The notes under the pieces are model-generated. The model did no database searches. It had not been told where the DNA came from and saw only the letters and a list, made by a program, of their open reading frames with translations. Positions 29,882 through 40,662 of a stretch of DNA of 58,303 bases are shown here, one piece after another (the first letter of the stretch is position 1; every line of letters begins with the position of its first letter). The position numbers and the translations under genes are program-made. The DNA is from Acidobacteriota bacterium (GTDB lineage Bacteria; Acidobacteriota; Blastocatellia; Pyrinomonadales; Pyrinomonadaceae). Location: positions 1 to 58,303 of the forward strand of contig QHXQ01000053.1 of NCBI GenBank assembly GCA_003223935.1. Direction: 5' to 3'.

Positions 29882-31002
29882 TCTCTTCTGTGCGAATCCT
29901 ACAGATCAATTCTGCGCGCACATTCGGCGGCGGTGAAAGACACTTCGCCGATCTCGCGAACGCGCTCGCCACACGCGGCCACGAAGTCTATGCTGCGCTC
30001 ACGCCCGCTTCGCCGCTGCGCACCGAACTCGCTCAACTACCAGCCGCGCATGTCATCACGCTGCCTTTGCGTAACGCGCTCGACGTGCCGAGCGCGTTGG
30101 CGCTCGCGCGTTTCGTGCGCGAGCACCGGATCGAGATCATCCACGCGCATGTGGCGCGCGATTATCCGCTCGCCGCCCTTGCCGCGCGGCGCGCGCGCAA
30201 CGCACGTCTCGTCATCACGCGCCATGTGCCGTTCCCGATGAGCAAGTTGCACAGGCTCGCGCTCGCCAACGTCGCGCGCGTCATCGCCGTCTCTGCGTCG
30301 GTCGCGCAGGGCTTGCGCGCGCAAAAAATTTTCGCGCCCGACAAAATCCGCGTCGTGCCGAACGGCATAGACTTGACGCGCTCAGCCGCCGTCGAACGCG
30401 AGGCGGCGCGCGCCGAGTGGCGCAGACGTTTGCACGCGCCAGCCTCTCTGCTCGTCGGCACGGTCGGCGATCTGAGTCCGGTCAAAGGGCAGGACATATT
30501 CGTCCGCGCGGCGGCGCACGTCTGTGCGCGCGGATTGAATGATGTCTTGTTTCTCATCGTCGGTGAGGACAAATCGGCCAAGACGCGCATACGCGCACAA
30601 CTCGAACAACTGCTCGCTACGCATAAACTCGCAGGGCGCGTGCGCCTGCTCGGTCGCGTTGACGAACTCGCGCCCTTTCTCGCCGCGCTCGATGTTTACG
30701 TCTCAGCTTCGCGGGCGGAGGCTTTTGGCTTGGCGTTGGTTGAAGCGATGGCGTGCGGTGTGCCCGTTGTGGCGACTGCAACCGACGGCTCGCGCGACAT
30801 CATCGAAGACGGCACAACGGGCCGGCTCGTGCCCATCGGCGCGCCCGAAGCTCTAGCCGACGCGCTCGTCGCACTGCTCAACGACGCAGACGCACGCGCC
30901 ATGCTTGGCGCACACGCACACGCCGCCACCCACGCACGCTTCGGCCTCGCGCGCATGGTCGAAGAGACTGAACAGGTTTATCGGGAAACGATGAAAGAGT
31001 AG
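29878..31002 (+). CDS. Glycosyltransferase family 4
   Basis: A 374-residue GT-B fold sugar transferase, cytoplasmic or membrane-associated. The N-terminal ILQINSARTFGGGERHFADLA carries the glycine loop. The donor-binding part contains VVPNGIDL, VGDLSPVKGQD, and SRAEAFGLALVEAMACGVPVV with the retaining-enzyme E-x7-E pattern. The acceptor is unknown; it may act on cell-surface polysaccharide. The TTG at 29878 overlaps the HAD stop by 4 nt; a GTG at 29890 is an alternative. Its TAG stop codon overlaps the first bases of a heptamer hairpin. Confidence 0.92.
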   Translation: MISSVRILQINSARTFGGGERHFADLANALATRGHEVYAALTPASPLRTELAQLPAAHVITLPLRNALDVPSALALARFVREHRIEIIHAHVARDYPLAALAARRARNARLVITRHVPFPMSKLHRLALANVARVIAVSASVAQGLRAQKIFAPDKIRVVPNGIDLTRSAAVEREAARAEWRRRLHAPASLLVGTVGDLSPVKGQDIFVRAAAHVCARGLNDVLFLIVGEDKSAKTRIRAQLEQLLATHKLAGRVRLLGRVDELAPFLAALDVYVSASRAEAFGLALVEAMACGVPVVATATDGSRDIIEDGTTGRLVPIGAPEALADALVALLNDADARAMLGAHAHAATHARFGLARMVEETEQVYRETMKE

Positions 31003-31052
31003 ATGTCAGATGCTAGATGCTGGTGAAAACTAACATCTAGCATCTGACATCT
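31001..31052. repeat. Heptamer-register hairpin 8
   Basis: Perfect 19-bp inverted repeat, arms 31001-31019 (AGATGTCAGATGCTAGATG) and 31034-31052, 14-nt loop. The words are AGATGTC and AGATGCT. The plus-strand side runs into TTTTCTT, so it can act as a terminator for the glycosyltransferase. It lies 4 nt from the stop of the convergent SWIM gene. Confidence 0.93.
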
Positions 31053-31056
31053 TTTC

Positions 31057-31377
31057 TTACGCTGCCTTGCGCGCATACTGGCGCTGTGGATCGTATTCGA
31101 GCGCGAGGTACTGGCGCGCGATGTATTTGAGCGTGGCCGAGATGTGCTTGCATTCGTAATGCGGCTCGGCCTCGCCGCGATAGATGTAATCAGCGCAGGT
31201 GCAGACCAGTCGGCGCGTCTCTGGGTTGCGGAAGAGATGATAGTTGTGCCGGCTATCGGCTTCTGAGAAAGCGATCCAGCCGTAAGGTTCTGCGTCGCGC
31301 ACTTGTATGCGCTCCGAACGCGCGGCGCGTTGCTCGGCGGGCGTGAAAGTCACTTTTGTCTGCTTCTTTGTCGTCAT
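31057..31377 (-). CDS. Small SWIM zinc-finger protein
   Basis: A 106-residue protein. The SWIM pattern C-x-C ... C-x-H is met by Cys59, Cys61, Cys76 and His78 (CTCADYIYRG ... YECKHISA). SWIM fingers bind DNA or proteins and usually sit in larger proteins such as SWI2/SNF2 helicases; here the finger is nearly the whole protein. The N-terminal 25 residues are basic. No partner helicase is nearby. The start at 31377 is an ATG. Function is unknown. Confidence 0.78.
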   Translation of the reverse strand: MTTKKQTKVTFTPAEQRAARSERIQVRDAEPYGWIAFSEADSRHNYHLFRNPETRRLVCTCADYIYRGEAEPHYECKHISATLKYIARQYLALEYDPQRQYARKAA

Positions 31378-31571
31378 CGTGTTTACCTTTCGTTATGTGT
31401 TGAAGCCCTTTCACCGACGCCGAACGCGGGAGTGAAGTTCAATCGGCCGGTGCCGTCTTTAGATGCGCGGGCGTGGGCTTTCGTTTGACCGCACAACGCC
31501 GCGCATGCTATCAACTGCACACATTTTAACCCAATGCTTATGCGCCTCTGAAGCGCCCCGCGCAAAATTTT

Positions 31572-31587
31572 GCTCCGTGAGCGGAGC
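31572..31587. repeat. Short hairpin before the beta-lactamase-fold gene
   Basis: GCTCCG (31572-31577), loop TGAG, CGGAGC (31582-31587), preceded by AAAATTTT. The same GCTCC/GGAGC words form the hairpin that follows the gene. Confidence 0.5.
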
Positions 31588-31602
31588 ATGGAGGGAAGCC
31601 TT

Positions 31603-32997
31603 GTGATCTCCAATTTCAGGCTGATATTCACGGCCCTGTTTCTACTCTGCGCGGCGGCGTCTGCAAGGGCTGATGTGGTGGACGACTACCTCGCGGCGCA
31701 GATGCGGCAACTGCACATCCCCGGCCTTGCCGTCGCCGTCGTCCGCGACGGCCGGCTCGTCAAAGCGCGTGGTTACGGTCTCGCCAATGTGGAGTTGAAC
31801 GCACCCGTCACAGAAGACACGGTCTTTGAGATCGGATCGGTGACCAAACAGTTCACCGCCGTCGCCATCATGATGCTCGTCGAAGAGGGCAAGGTCGGCC
31901 TTGACGACAAGCTCAGCAAATATCTGACGGGCGTACCGGAAGCGTGGAGCGCCATTACCATTCGCCAACTCTTGACCCATTCATCCGGCATACAGAACTA
32001 CTTGGACGTGCCCGGCCTGTTTCCAGAAACCGCCCGTCCCGGCCTCACGCACGACGACATCGCCAAAATTTTCTTCGCCCGTTTGCGGTTGGATTTCCAA
32101 CCCAGCGAGACTTGGTCTTATAGCAACACGGGTTATCTGCTGTTGGGAAACGTCATCGAGAAGGCCAGCGGGAAGTCTTACTGGGCGTTTCTGGACGAGC
32201 GCATATTTAAGCCGCTTGTGATGAACGCCACGCGCAGCAGCGAGCCTGTGGCGCTCATCCCGCGCCGCGCTGCGGGTTATGAATGGCACGACGGCAAACT
32301 CGAAAATCGCGCGGCGCTGACAGAGAATGCTTACGCCGCCGGCTCTATCGTCTCCACCGTCCGCGACCTAGCGAAGTGGGACGCCGCGCTCTCCGCTGGG
32401 AAGCTGCTCAAGCCGTCGAGCTTTGAGCAGATGTGGCGGGCCAACAAAGTCGGCGGCGGCGCAACCGCGCCTTTCAATTATGGCTTCGGTTGGTTCGTGG
32501 ACACGTATCACGGCCGGCGCGTCGTCGCGCACAACGGCGGCACGCCGGTTTTTTCTTCCTTCATCCACCGCTTCGTAGATGATAGGTTGACGGTGATCAT
32601 ATTGACCAATCACGCCGACCGAGTCATAGACCATCTGGCGATAGACATCGCGGGCGCTTATGTGCCCGCGCTCGCACGACCACAAGAGCCACAGGCGGAC
32701 GCCGACGCGCAGACTTCTCAAAAGTTGCAGCAGGCGCTGTTAGACATCTTTCATGGCCAGCCCGATTCGGCTTCGTTCACCCCGGCGATGCAACTCTTCC
32801 TGCGCACGGCGACGGGCAGAGGGCTTTGGCAGTGGCTTACCGCCGACGGCGCGTTGCAGTCTTTCACTTTCAGCGAGCGTGAGAGCGTAGGCGACGAACG
32901 TATCCTCCGTTACAAGGTGGTGCTGGGCGACACGACGCGCTGGTTCAGCTTCACGTTGACAGCAGACGGAAAGATCGCGCAGATTAACTTGTGGTAA
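31603..32997 (+). CDS. Exported serine hydrolase of the beta-lactamase class C / penicillin-binding-protein fold
   Basis: A 464-residue protein with signal peptide 1-23 (ISNFRLIFTALFLLCAAASA). The SxxK motif is Ser79-Lys82 (GSVTK) and the YxN motif is Tyr173-Ser174-Asn175 (WSYSNTGY). HNGG sits at the third-motif position. The 100-residue C-terminal extension after the catalytic domain resembles the tail of bacterial esterase/D-aminopeptidase-like members. It may be an esterase or a peptidase rather than a beta-lactamase. GTG at 31603 is preferred because GGAGGG lies 7 nt upstream; ATG at 31588 would lengthen the signal peptide. Confidence 0.87.
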   Translation: MISNFRLIFTALFLLCAAASARADVVDDYLAAQMRQLHIPGLAVAVVRDGRLVKARGYGLANVELNAPVTEDTVFEIGSVTKQFTAVAIMMLVEEGKVGLDDKLSKYLTGVPEAWSAITIRQLLTHSSGIQNYLDVPGLFPETARPGLTHDDIAKIFFARLRLDFQPSETWSYSNTGYLLLGNVIEKASGKSYWAFLDERIFKPLVMNATRSSEPVALIPRRAAGYEWHDGKLENRAALTENAYAAGSIVSTVRDLAKWDAALSAGKLLKPSSFEQMWRANKVGGGATAPFNYGFGWFVDTYHGRRVVAHNGGTPVFSSFIHRFVDDRLTVIILTNHADRVIDHLAIDIAGAYVPALARPQEPQADADAQTSQKLQQALLDIFHGQPDSASFTPAMQLFLRTATGRGLWQWLTADGALQSFTFSERESVGDERILRYKVVLGDTTRWFSFTLTADGKIAQINLW

Positions 32998-33011
32998 GAG
33001 TCAATCTTTTG

Positions 33012-33036
33012 TTGCTCCTTCGGAGCAAAAATTTTT
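33012..33036 (+). terminator. Terminator-like hairpin after the beta-lactamase-fold gene
   Basis: TTGCTCC, loop TTC, GGAGCAA (33012-33028), then AAATTTTT. The stem of 7 bp followed by a late T-run suggests a weak factor-independent terminator. It is 14 nt after the stop codon. Confidence 0.6.
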
Positions 33037-33051
33037 GTGAGGTTGAGACTG

Positions 33052-33831
33052 ATGACGAAGGCGCACGTGCGCGGACTTGAAATGGCTTACGACGACGCGG
33101 GCGCGGGCGTGCCGGTCGTGTTGTTGCACGGCTTCCCGTTCAATCGCTCGCTATGGCGCGAGCAAGTGGCGGTGCTCAGTCAGAATCATCGCGTCATCAC
33201 ACCTGACCTGCGCGGCTTTGGCGAAACGACAGCGACGGATGAACCGGCGACGATGGAGACGATGGCTGAAGACGTGGCCGCACTGCTCGACGAACTCAAG
33301 CTTGAGCGCGTCGTGCTCGGCGGCCTCTCGATGGGCGGCTACGTCGCGCTCGCCTTTTATCGGCTCTTTCCGCAGCGCGTCCGCGCGCTCATGCTCGCAG
33401 ACACGCGCCCGCAGGCCGACACAGAAGAGGCGCGCCGCAACCGCGAGACGTTAGCTACGCGTGCGCTCGCAGAAGGTATGCAACCAATCGCCGATGCGAT
33501 GCTGCCGAAACTGCTCACGCCCGCGACGCAGACGGAACGACCGGAGATCGTCGCGCGCGTGCGTGAGATGATCATGAGCACTTCGCCCGTCGGCGCGGCG
33601 GCGGCGCTACGCGGCATGGCCCTGCGCCGCGATCAGACAGACCTGCTGCCTGAGATCGATGTGCCGACCTTGATCATCGTCGGCAGCGAAGACGCGATCA
33701 CGCCGCCACAGGATGCTGAACTCATGCACCGCGCGATTCGTGGCTCACTGTTCAAAGTGATCGCGGGCGCGGGCCACTGCTCAAACCTTGAACGTCCTGA
33801 CGAGTTCAATCGCGCGTTAACGAATCAATGA
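33052..33831 (+). CDS. Alpha/beta hydrolase
   Basis: A 259-residue hydrolase. The oxyanion motif LLHGFPF is at 24-30, the nucleophile elbow GLSMGG puts Ser at 93, Asp lies near 217 (VGSEDAITPP), and the catalytic His is 242 (GAGHCSNLERP). Resembles esterases and 3-oxoadipate enol-lactonase-like enzymes; the substrate is unknown. The ATG at 33052 is chosen; an in-frame GTG at 33037 is possible. It overlaps the thioesterase gene by 4 nt, so the two are translationally coupled. Confidence 0.9.
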   Translation: MTKAHVRGLEMAYDDAGAGVPVVLLHGFPFNRSLWREQVAVLSQNHRVITPDLRGFGETTATDEPATMETMAEDVAALLDELKLERVVLGGLSMGGYVALAFYRLFPQRVRALMLADTRPQADTEEARRNRETLATRALAEGMQPIADAMLPKLLTPATQTERPEIVARVREMIMSTSPVGAAAALRGMALRRDQTDLLPEIDVPTLIIVGSEDAITPPQDAELMHRAIRGSLFKVIAGAGHCSNLERPDEFNRALTNQ

Positions 33832-34295
33832 ATCAAGCCGACGTTGAGCCTTGGAAGTTTCGCATTGCGGAGCGCGTCCGTTGGGGCGACGTGGATGCGG
33901 CGCGCATTATTTTCTATGGCGCATATATACGCTTCTTCGAGATCGCTGAGACGGAGATGTTCCGCGCCATCGGACTGCCTTACGGGCGCGCGTTCGACGA
34001 ACTTGACGTGTGGTTGCCGCGTGCGCATCTCGAATGCGATTTCCGGCACGCGGCGCAGTTGGACGACCTGCTCGAAGTCGCCGTCTATGTCGGGCACATC
34101 GGCACGAAGTCTTTGCGTTTGAATTTCGAGGTTCGGCGCGCGGGCGAAGCGGCGCTCTTGACGGAAGCTCATTTTGTGCTCGTCGCCGTGCGCCGCAACA
34201 CGTTCGAATCTGTGCCCGTGCCTGCGGAACTCAAGCGCCAGCTTACGCCGTACATGCATCCGGCTGTGCGTGAACAAACAAATAATCTCAACTAA
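33828..34295 (+). CDS. Acyl-CoA thioesterase (YbgC/4HBT hotdog family)
   Basis: A 155-residue hotdog-fold thioesterase, cleaving acyl-CoA to fatty acid and CoA. The active-site segment RWGDVDAARIIFYGAYIRFF fits the V-x-x-x-D-x-D pattern with the long helix that follows, though the usual Gly after the Asp pair is replaced by Ala-Ala. The pairing with the upstream hydrolase (ATGA overlap) suggests a joint role in ester or acyl metabolism. Confidence 0.87.
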   Translation: MNQADVEPWKFRIAERVRWGDVDAARIIFYGAYIRFFEIAETEMFRAIGLPYGRAFDELDVWLPRAHLECDFRHAAQLDDLLEVAVYVGHIGTKSLRLNFEVRRAGEAALLTEAHFVLVAVRRNTFESVPVPAELKRQLTPYMHPAVREQTNNLN

Positions 34296-34372
34296 ATCCT
34301 CGCGCCTCAGTTAAAATCGGCCGCCGCCTCGCGTCACAAAAGGTTAAGCCGTGTGAACGGACGAGGTGAGTT

Positions 34373-34660
34373 ATGATCGAAGACACCAGCAGCGAGTTCG
34401 ACATGTTCGAGGACGTGCGGCGCAAGCTGACAGAGATATTCTTGCGCGAAGGGCGTGAACTGATCGAAGCGGAACGGCTCGCGCTCTACATCGTGCAGGG
34501 CGTGCGCGACGTGCCAAAGTTTCTCACCCTGCTTGCAGAGACCAGCACGGACGAACGCGCGCGCGTGCTCCCGCTCCTCTACCTCGTGCTCGACAACGCC
34601 GCCGCGCTAGAGAAAGCTCGTCGCTTGTTGCTCGGCATTGATCCAGAGAGTACGCCTTGA
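34373..34660 (+). CDS. Hypothetical 95-residue helical protein
   Basis: Unrecognised. The sequence is acidic and predicted all-helical, with Leu-rich heptads (LIEAERLALYIVQGV, RVLPLLYLVLDNAAALEKARR). No Cys, no signal peptide, no membrane helix. The ATG at 34373 follows ACGAGGTGAG, giving a GAGG ribosome site. It lies 77 nt after the thioesterase gene and may belong to the same transcript. Confidence 0.6.
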   Translation: MIEDTSSEFDMFEDVRRKLTEIFLREGRELIEAERLALYIVQGVRDVPKFLTLLAETSTDERARVLPLLYLVLDNAAALEKARRLLLGIDPESTP

Positions 34661-34706
34661 TTTCGCGCCTCAAGCAAGTCAACCCTTCATCTGAATCTAT
34701 TCAACT

Positions 34707-35936
34707 CTAAAGCGGCCAGATGACGCGGCGCGCGAGCGTGCGTTTGAGGCCGAGGTAGCCTTGATGGCCGGCGACGAGTTCACGTAGTGTGCGGCGGACG
34801 CCGGGATGCAGACGCGCGAAATCAATCATGCGCGCGGTGAAGGGGCCGCCGAGGAAGTTGCCGTAGAAGCGTCGGCGCATGCGTGCAGCGCGGCGCAGTT
34901 CGCGGCCAAAGTCTGCGCGCCAACGCGCTTCGTATGTCTCGACTTGGCCCGACAGGTAAGCGTCGGCAAATAACTCGGCGGAGCGGAGCGCGTAGTAGAT
35001 GCCTTCGCCTGTGACCGGATCAGCGAAGCCGGCGGCATCGCCCAAGAGCGCCCAGTTATGACCGCACGCACGGCGCGCGTCCCACGTCTCCGGCGCGAGA
35101 CCCGGAATGCGTGCAGCGTAACGCTCGACTGAGGCGCGCAGTTTCTGTTCGATCCGCTCGTCGTTCGCTTGATCATGCGGCTGCGTTTCATCTGCCCAGA
35201 GCGGCGCGCGCGGGTCTTCGCGCTGGGCATAGTAGCCGCGCATGAACGACCAGAGCAGTGCGTCGAGCGTGTGATGATCGAAGGCGTCTTGCGTGGTAGC
35301 GATGCCGAAGGAGACGTGATCGAGGCGCGGGAACGCCCAAGCGTAACCGGCCCAACCGGGCAGAAAGGCGATGACCGTCGGCGCATCATCGGCGCGCGGC
35401 AGCGGCGCACGATAACCGAAGGCGACTTCCATCTCGCAGTTCGGCAGCGAGCCCGCGAGCCGGCGCGCAATCGCACTGTTCGCGCCGTCAGCCGCGACGA
35501 GCACAGCGCCGCACCATTGTTCGCCGTTGCGCGCGCGCACAGTCCATAGCTTATCGTCGCCACTCGTGCGTTCAGCGACCGAGACGCGCGTGCGAAAAAC
35601 TTGTGCGCCGGCGGTGCGCGCACGTTCGCGCAGGAATGAGTCGAAGACCGAGCGCGAGTAGATGGCGAACGGCTCGCGCAAACGCAAACGCACGCGCGCG
35701 CCCGCAGGCGAGTACATCTCGACCTCTTCGACCGTGCGGCCCGCCGCATCGAGCAGTTGCGGCCAAGCTCGCAGCGCCTTCGACGTCACGCCGCCGCCGC
35801 AAGCTTTCGGCTCGCCCGGCGGTCGCCCATCAAACAGAGCGACGCGCACGCCTGCGCGCGCCAAACCTTCGGCCGCGAACGAACCGGCTGGCCCTGCACC
35901 GACCATCAGCACATCAAAATTTTTCTCGCACGCCAT
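34707..35936 (-). CDS. Geranylgeranyl reductase-family FAD-dependent oxidoreductase
   Basis: A 409-residue flavoprotein. The dinucleotide-binding motif VGAGPAGSFAAEGLARAG is near residue 11, followed by KACGGGVTSKAL, the conserved PxxxCGGG region of the geranylgeranyl reductase family. GDAAGFADPVTGEGIYYAL is the second FAD motif. Members saturate isoprenoid chains of quinones, chlorophyll or lipids; others halogenate or hydroxylate. The substrate here is unknown. The ATG at 35936 is preferred over an in-frame GTG two codons upstream. It is convergent with the 95-residue gene. Confidence 0.87.
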   Translation of the reverse strand: MACEKNFDVLMVGAGPAGSFAAEGLARAGVRVALFDGRPPGEPKACGGGVTSKALRAWPQLLDAAGRTVEEVEMYSPAGARVRLRLREPFAIYSRSVFDSFLRERARTAGAQVFRTRVSVAERTSGDDKLWTVRARNGEQWCGAVLVAADGANSAIARRLAGSLPNCEMEVAFGYRAPLPRADDAPTVIAFLPGWAGYAWAFPRLDHVSFGIATTQDAFDHHTLDALLWSFMRGYYAQREDPRAPLWADETQPHDQANDERIEQKLRASVERYAARIPGLAPETWDARRACGHNWALLGDAAGFADPVTGEGIYYALRSAELFADAYLSGQVETYEARWRADFGRELRRAARMRRRFYGNFLGGPFTARMIDFARLHPGVRRTLRELVAGHQGYLGLKRTLARRVIWPL

Positions 35937-36042
35937 GCTCACAAGCTCAAGCTATGAGCGCGCCGCAATGTTTGTTGGCGCGGCTCACATCAGGCGCGTG
36001 TATCCTACAATACTCAGTCCAGACTTTCATGTCGCGCGCATC

Positions 36043-36073
36043 TTGCCGGTGTCGCCCTTTGCTATGTTAGAAT
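36043..36073 (+). promoter_or_regulatory. Candidate extended -10 promoter of the LigB/AMMECR1 operon
   Basis: TGTTAGAAT (36065-36073) is an extended -10 (TG-N-TAGAAT, five of six matches). TTGCCG lies 19 nt upstream at 36043-36048. The start would place the long heptamer hairpin in the 5' leader. Confidence 0.4.
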
Positions 36074-36103
36074 CTCGCCATCCCTCGAAAAGAATTTTCA
36101 CTG

Positions 36104-36185
36104 CTGTCGTCTGTCGTTGACCACGCGGGCTTGTCCGTTTGTTCCTCTCGTTTTCGTGCTTTCAAACTTTAACGACAGACGACAG
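36104..36185. repeat. Heptamer-register hairpin 9 in the LigB leader
   Basis: Perfect 15-bp inverted repeat, 36104-36118 (two copies of CTGTCGT plus T) with 36171-36185 (ACGACAG twice). The loop is long, 52 nt. It lies in the presumed 5' leader of the LigB-like gene, 28 nt before its ATG. Confidence 0.85.
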
Positions 36186-36212
36186 TCACAACCTTTGTCT
36201 TGTGCACCGGAG

Positions 36213-37037
36213 ATGGCAGATCGTAGTTCCATCGTTTTCGTCGGCATCGCTCCGCATCCACCGATCATGGTGCCTGAGGTCGGGCGCGAGGCGATTGCCG
36301 AAGTGCGCGGCTCGATTGATGCGATGCGCGAGTTGACCGCGCGCATCCTTGCAAGCGGCGCGCAGACGCTCGTCATCATCTCGCCGCACGCGCCGCTTGA
36401 CCCGCGCGCCTTCGTCGCCTACGACGACCCCGTGCTCTACGGCGACTTCGCCAACTTCCGCGCGCCCGATGCGACCGTCAACGCGCCGCTCGACATTGAA
36501 CTGCTCGATGCAATCGAAGCCGCCGCGCACGAAGATGGTTATGAACTGCTGCGCCTCAGCCGCGACTCCGAACTCGACCACGGCACGGCCGTGCCGCTCT
36601 ATTTCTTTCTGCGCAACGGCTGGCAGGGCCAGGTCGTCGCGCTCGGCTACAGCTTTTTGTCGAACGAGGATCACGTGCGCTTCGGTTCGTGCATCAGCCG
36701 TGCCGCGCGGCAACTCAATCGGGCTGTCGCTTTCATCGCCAGCGGCGATCTAAGTCATCGGCTCAAGCCCGGCGCGCCCGCAGGCTTTTATCCGAACGCG
36801 CACTTCTTTGACGAAGAGGTCGTCGCGGCCATCCGCACCGCTGCGCCAGAACGGCTCGTCAATATTGATCAAAACCTACGGCGCGCGGCTGGCGAGTGCG
36901 GCTATCGTTCGATGCTCGTCGCCATCGGTGCGGCCGCGGGTGCAGAGACCGACGGCGAAGTCTTGCACTATGAAGCGCCGTTTGGCGTCGGCTACATGGT
37001 GGCGCAGCTTGCCAGAAACCGTGAGAGCAAGAGATGA
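36213..37037 (+). CDS. Class III extradiol dioxygenase LigB/MEMO-like protein
   Basis: A 274-residue protein of the LigB/MEMO1 superfamily. His15 (IAPHPPIMVPEVG) and the His in IISPHAPL match metal-ligand positions, and FIASGDLSHRL supplies another conserved His. Close homologues are often fused or adjacent to AMMECR1 in the AmmeMemoRadiSam set, whose biochemical role is unresolved. Here the two are separate genes overlapping by 4 nt (ATGA). The ATG at 36213 is chosen from homologous length; the ribosome site is weak, and the open frame extends to 36117. No radical SAM partner is in the window. Confidence 0.82.
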   Translation: MADRSSIVFVGIAPHPPIMVPEVGREAIAEVRGSIDAMRELTARILASGAQTLVIISPHAPLDPRAFVAYDDPVLYGDFANFRAPDATVNAPLDIELLDAIEAAAHEDGYELLRLSRDSELDHGTAVPLYFFLRNGWQGQVVALGYSFLSNEDHVRFGSCISRAARQLNRAVAFIASGDLSHRLKPGAPAGFYPNAHFFDEEVVAAIRTAAPERLVNIDQNLRRAAGECGYRSMLVAIGAAAGAETDGEVLHYEAPFGVGYMVAQLARNRESKR

Positions 37038-37651
37038 AAGCCAAGATGGACAGGGAGCGATCCGGGCCAGTCAATCCGTCAGACGAAGCTGCGCGGCACA
37101 CTGATCAGTTTCTCGGCTACGAAGTATTGCCACAACTCGCGCGCCGAACGGTTGAAACCTTCGTCCGCGAGCGGCGCGTTATTGCACCGCCAGAGATGCC
37201 GCATGATTCGCCTTTGCATCAACCGTCGGCTTGCTTTGTCTCGATCAAAACTGATTACGGCGATCTGCGCGGCTGTATTGGCACGATTGAGCCAGCCTAT
37301 CCATCACTCGTCGAAGAATTGATCGCCAATGCCATCAGCGCCGCGACGCGCGATCCACGCTTCCCGCCAGTGACAGTCCCAGAACTCCCGCGTCTGCGTC
37401 TTTCCGTTGACGTGCTCTCAGCGCCTGAGCCTGCGCAGCGAGAAGATTTAGACCCAGACAATTACGGCCTCATTGTGACGGACGAACAGGGCCGGCAGCG
37501 TGGGCTGCTGTTGCCTGCAATTGAAGGCGTCAAAACGGTCGAACAGCAAGTGTCGATTGCCGCACGCAAGGCGGGCTTGCGCCCAGACGCTGCGCTCAGG
37601 CTTTACCGTTTCCGCGTCCAGCGTTTTAGTGAACAGCCGAACACGGCTTAA
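37034..37651 (+). CDS. AMMECR1 domain protein (AmmeMemoRadiSam system protein A type)
   Basis: A 205-residue protein. The AMMECR1 signature LRGCIG is at 78-83, with PSACFVSIKTDYG before it and NAISAATRDPRFPPV after it. The domain is conserved from bacteria to humans and its activity is not established. The start overlaps the LigB-like stop, so the two are translationally coupled. The C-terminus ends RFRVQRFSE, as usual. Confidence 0.92.
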   Translation: MKAKMDRERSGPVNPSDEAARHTDQFLGYEVLPQLARRTVETFVRERRVIAPPEMPHDSPLHQPSACFVSIKTDYGDLRGCIGTIEPAYPSLVEELIANAISAATRDPRFPPVTVPELPRLRLSVDVLSAPEPAQREDLDPDNYGLIVTDEQGRQRGLLLPAIEGVKTVEQQVSIAARKAGLRPDAALRLYRFRVQRFSEQPNTA

Positions 37652-37675
37652 CAACCAGTACAAGGAGGATCGAAC

Positions 37676-37924
37676 ATGGCGGACAACATCCAATCTCGCT
37701 CTACAACCGAAGATACTTCAACCGACCCGGACTTGAAACCAGACACAACGCCGAATCCTGTTGAAGAACTCAATCCGGCAAATGACCAGCGCGTGGCGGA
37801 CTACGGCGAGTCCGGTCAATTCGCGCCCGGCGGCTACTATAACCAGACGGCCGCGACGAAACCGGAGCGGATCGATCTTGATGAGCAGTTTCCGGATAGA
37901 AGAGACGAAAAAAGTAAAACGTAA
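37676..37924 (+). CDS. Hypothetical 82-residue hydrophilic protein
   Basis: Unrecognised. It is rich in Asp, Asn, Thr and Pro, with no hydrophobic core, so it is probably disordered. A short motif GQFAPGGYYNQ is the only distinctive part. AAGGAGG stands 9 nt upstream of the ATG at 37676, a strong ribosome site that argues for real translation. It lies 24 nt after the AMMECR1 gene. Confidence 0.65.
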   Translation: MADNIQSRSTTEDTSTDPDLKPDTTPNPVEELNPANDQRVADYGESGQFAPGGYYNQTAATKPERIDLDEQFPDRRDEKSKT

Positions 37925-38003
37925 AGGCGTTTAGTGGTTCTGTGGCCGGACGCGGCTCGCAGTTGGTCGAAACTGAACTAGTAATTTCCAAGTCTCTCCG
38001 CAG

Positions 38004-38042
38004 AAAAAAATCCGCTGCATGCGCGAGTTGCATGCAGCGGAT
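38004..38042 (-). terminator. Rho-independent terminator of the gyrB transcript
   Basis: On the minus strand a perfect 13-bp stem ATCCGCTGCATGC (38042-38030) and its complement, 7-nt loop, followed by TTTTTTT (38010-38004). It is 90 nt downstream of the gyrB stop. Confidence 0.92.
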
Positions 38043-38132
38043 GAGAATCCACAGGAGGAAAGGACTTCATTCTAAGCGGGCGGACGCGTCGTGTCAAATC
38101 AACACATGGAGCGCCCGCGCGCAGAGCTATGG

Positions 38133-40598
<2,466 letters not shown>

Positions 40599-40662
40599 TC
40601 ATCTTTGCTCACAAAATTTGCCTGTTTGGAAACGCTCGCTCCAGTGTGGAAACTTCCTTTAC

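Noticed and set aside
31603..32997. Antibiotic-resistance beta-lactamase
   Set aside because: The fold motifs are shared with esterases and D-aminopeptidases, and the long C-terminal extension argues against a true beta-lactamase.
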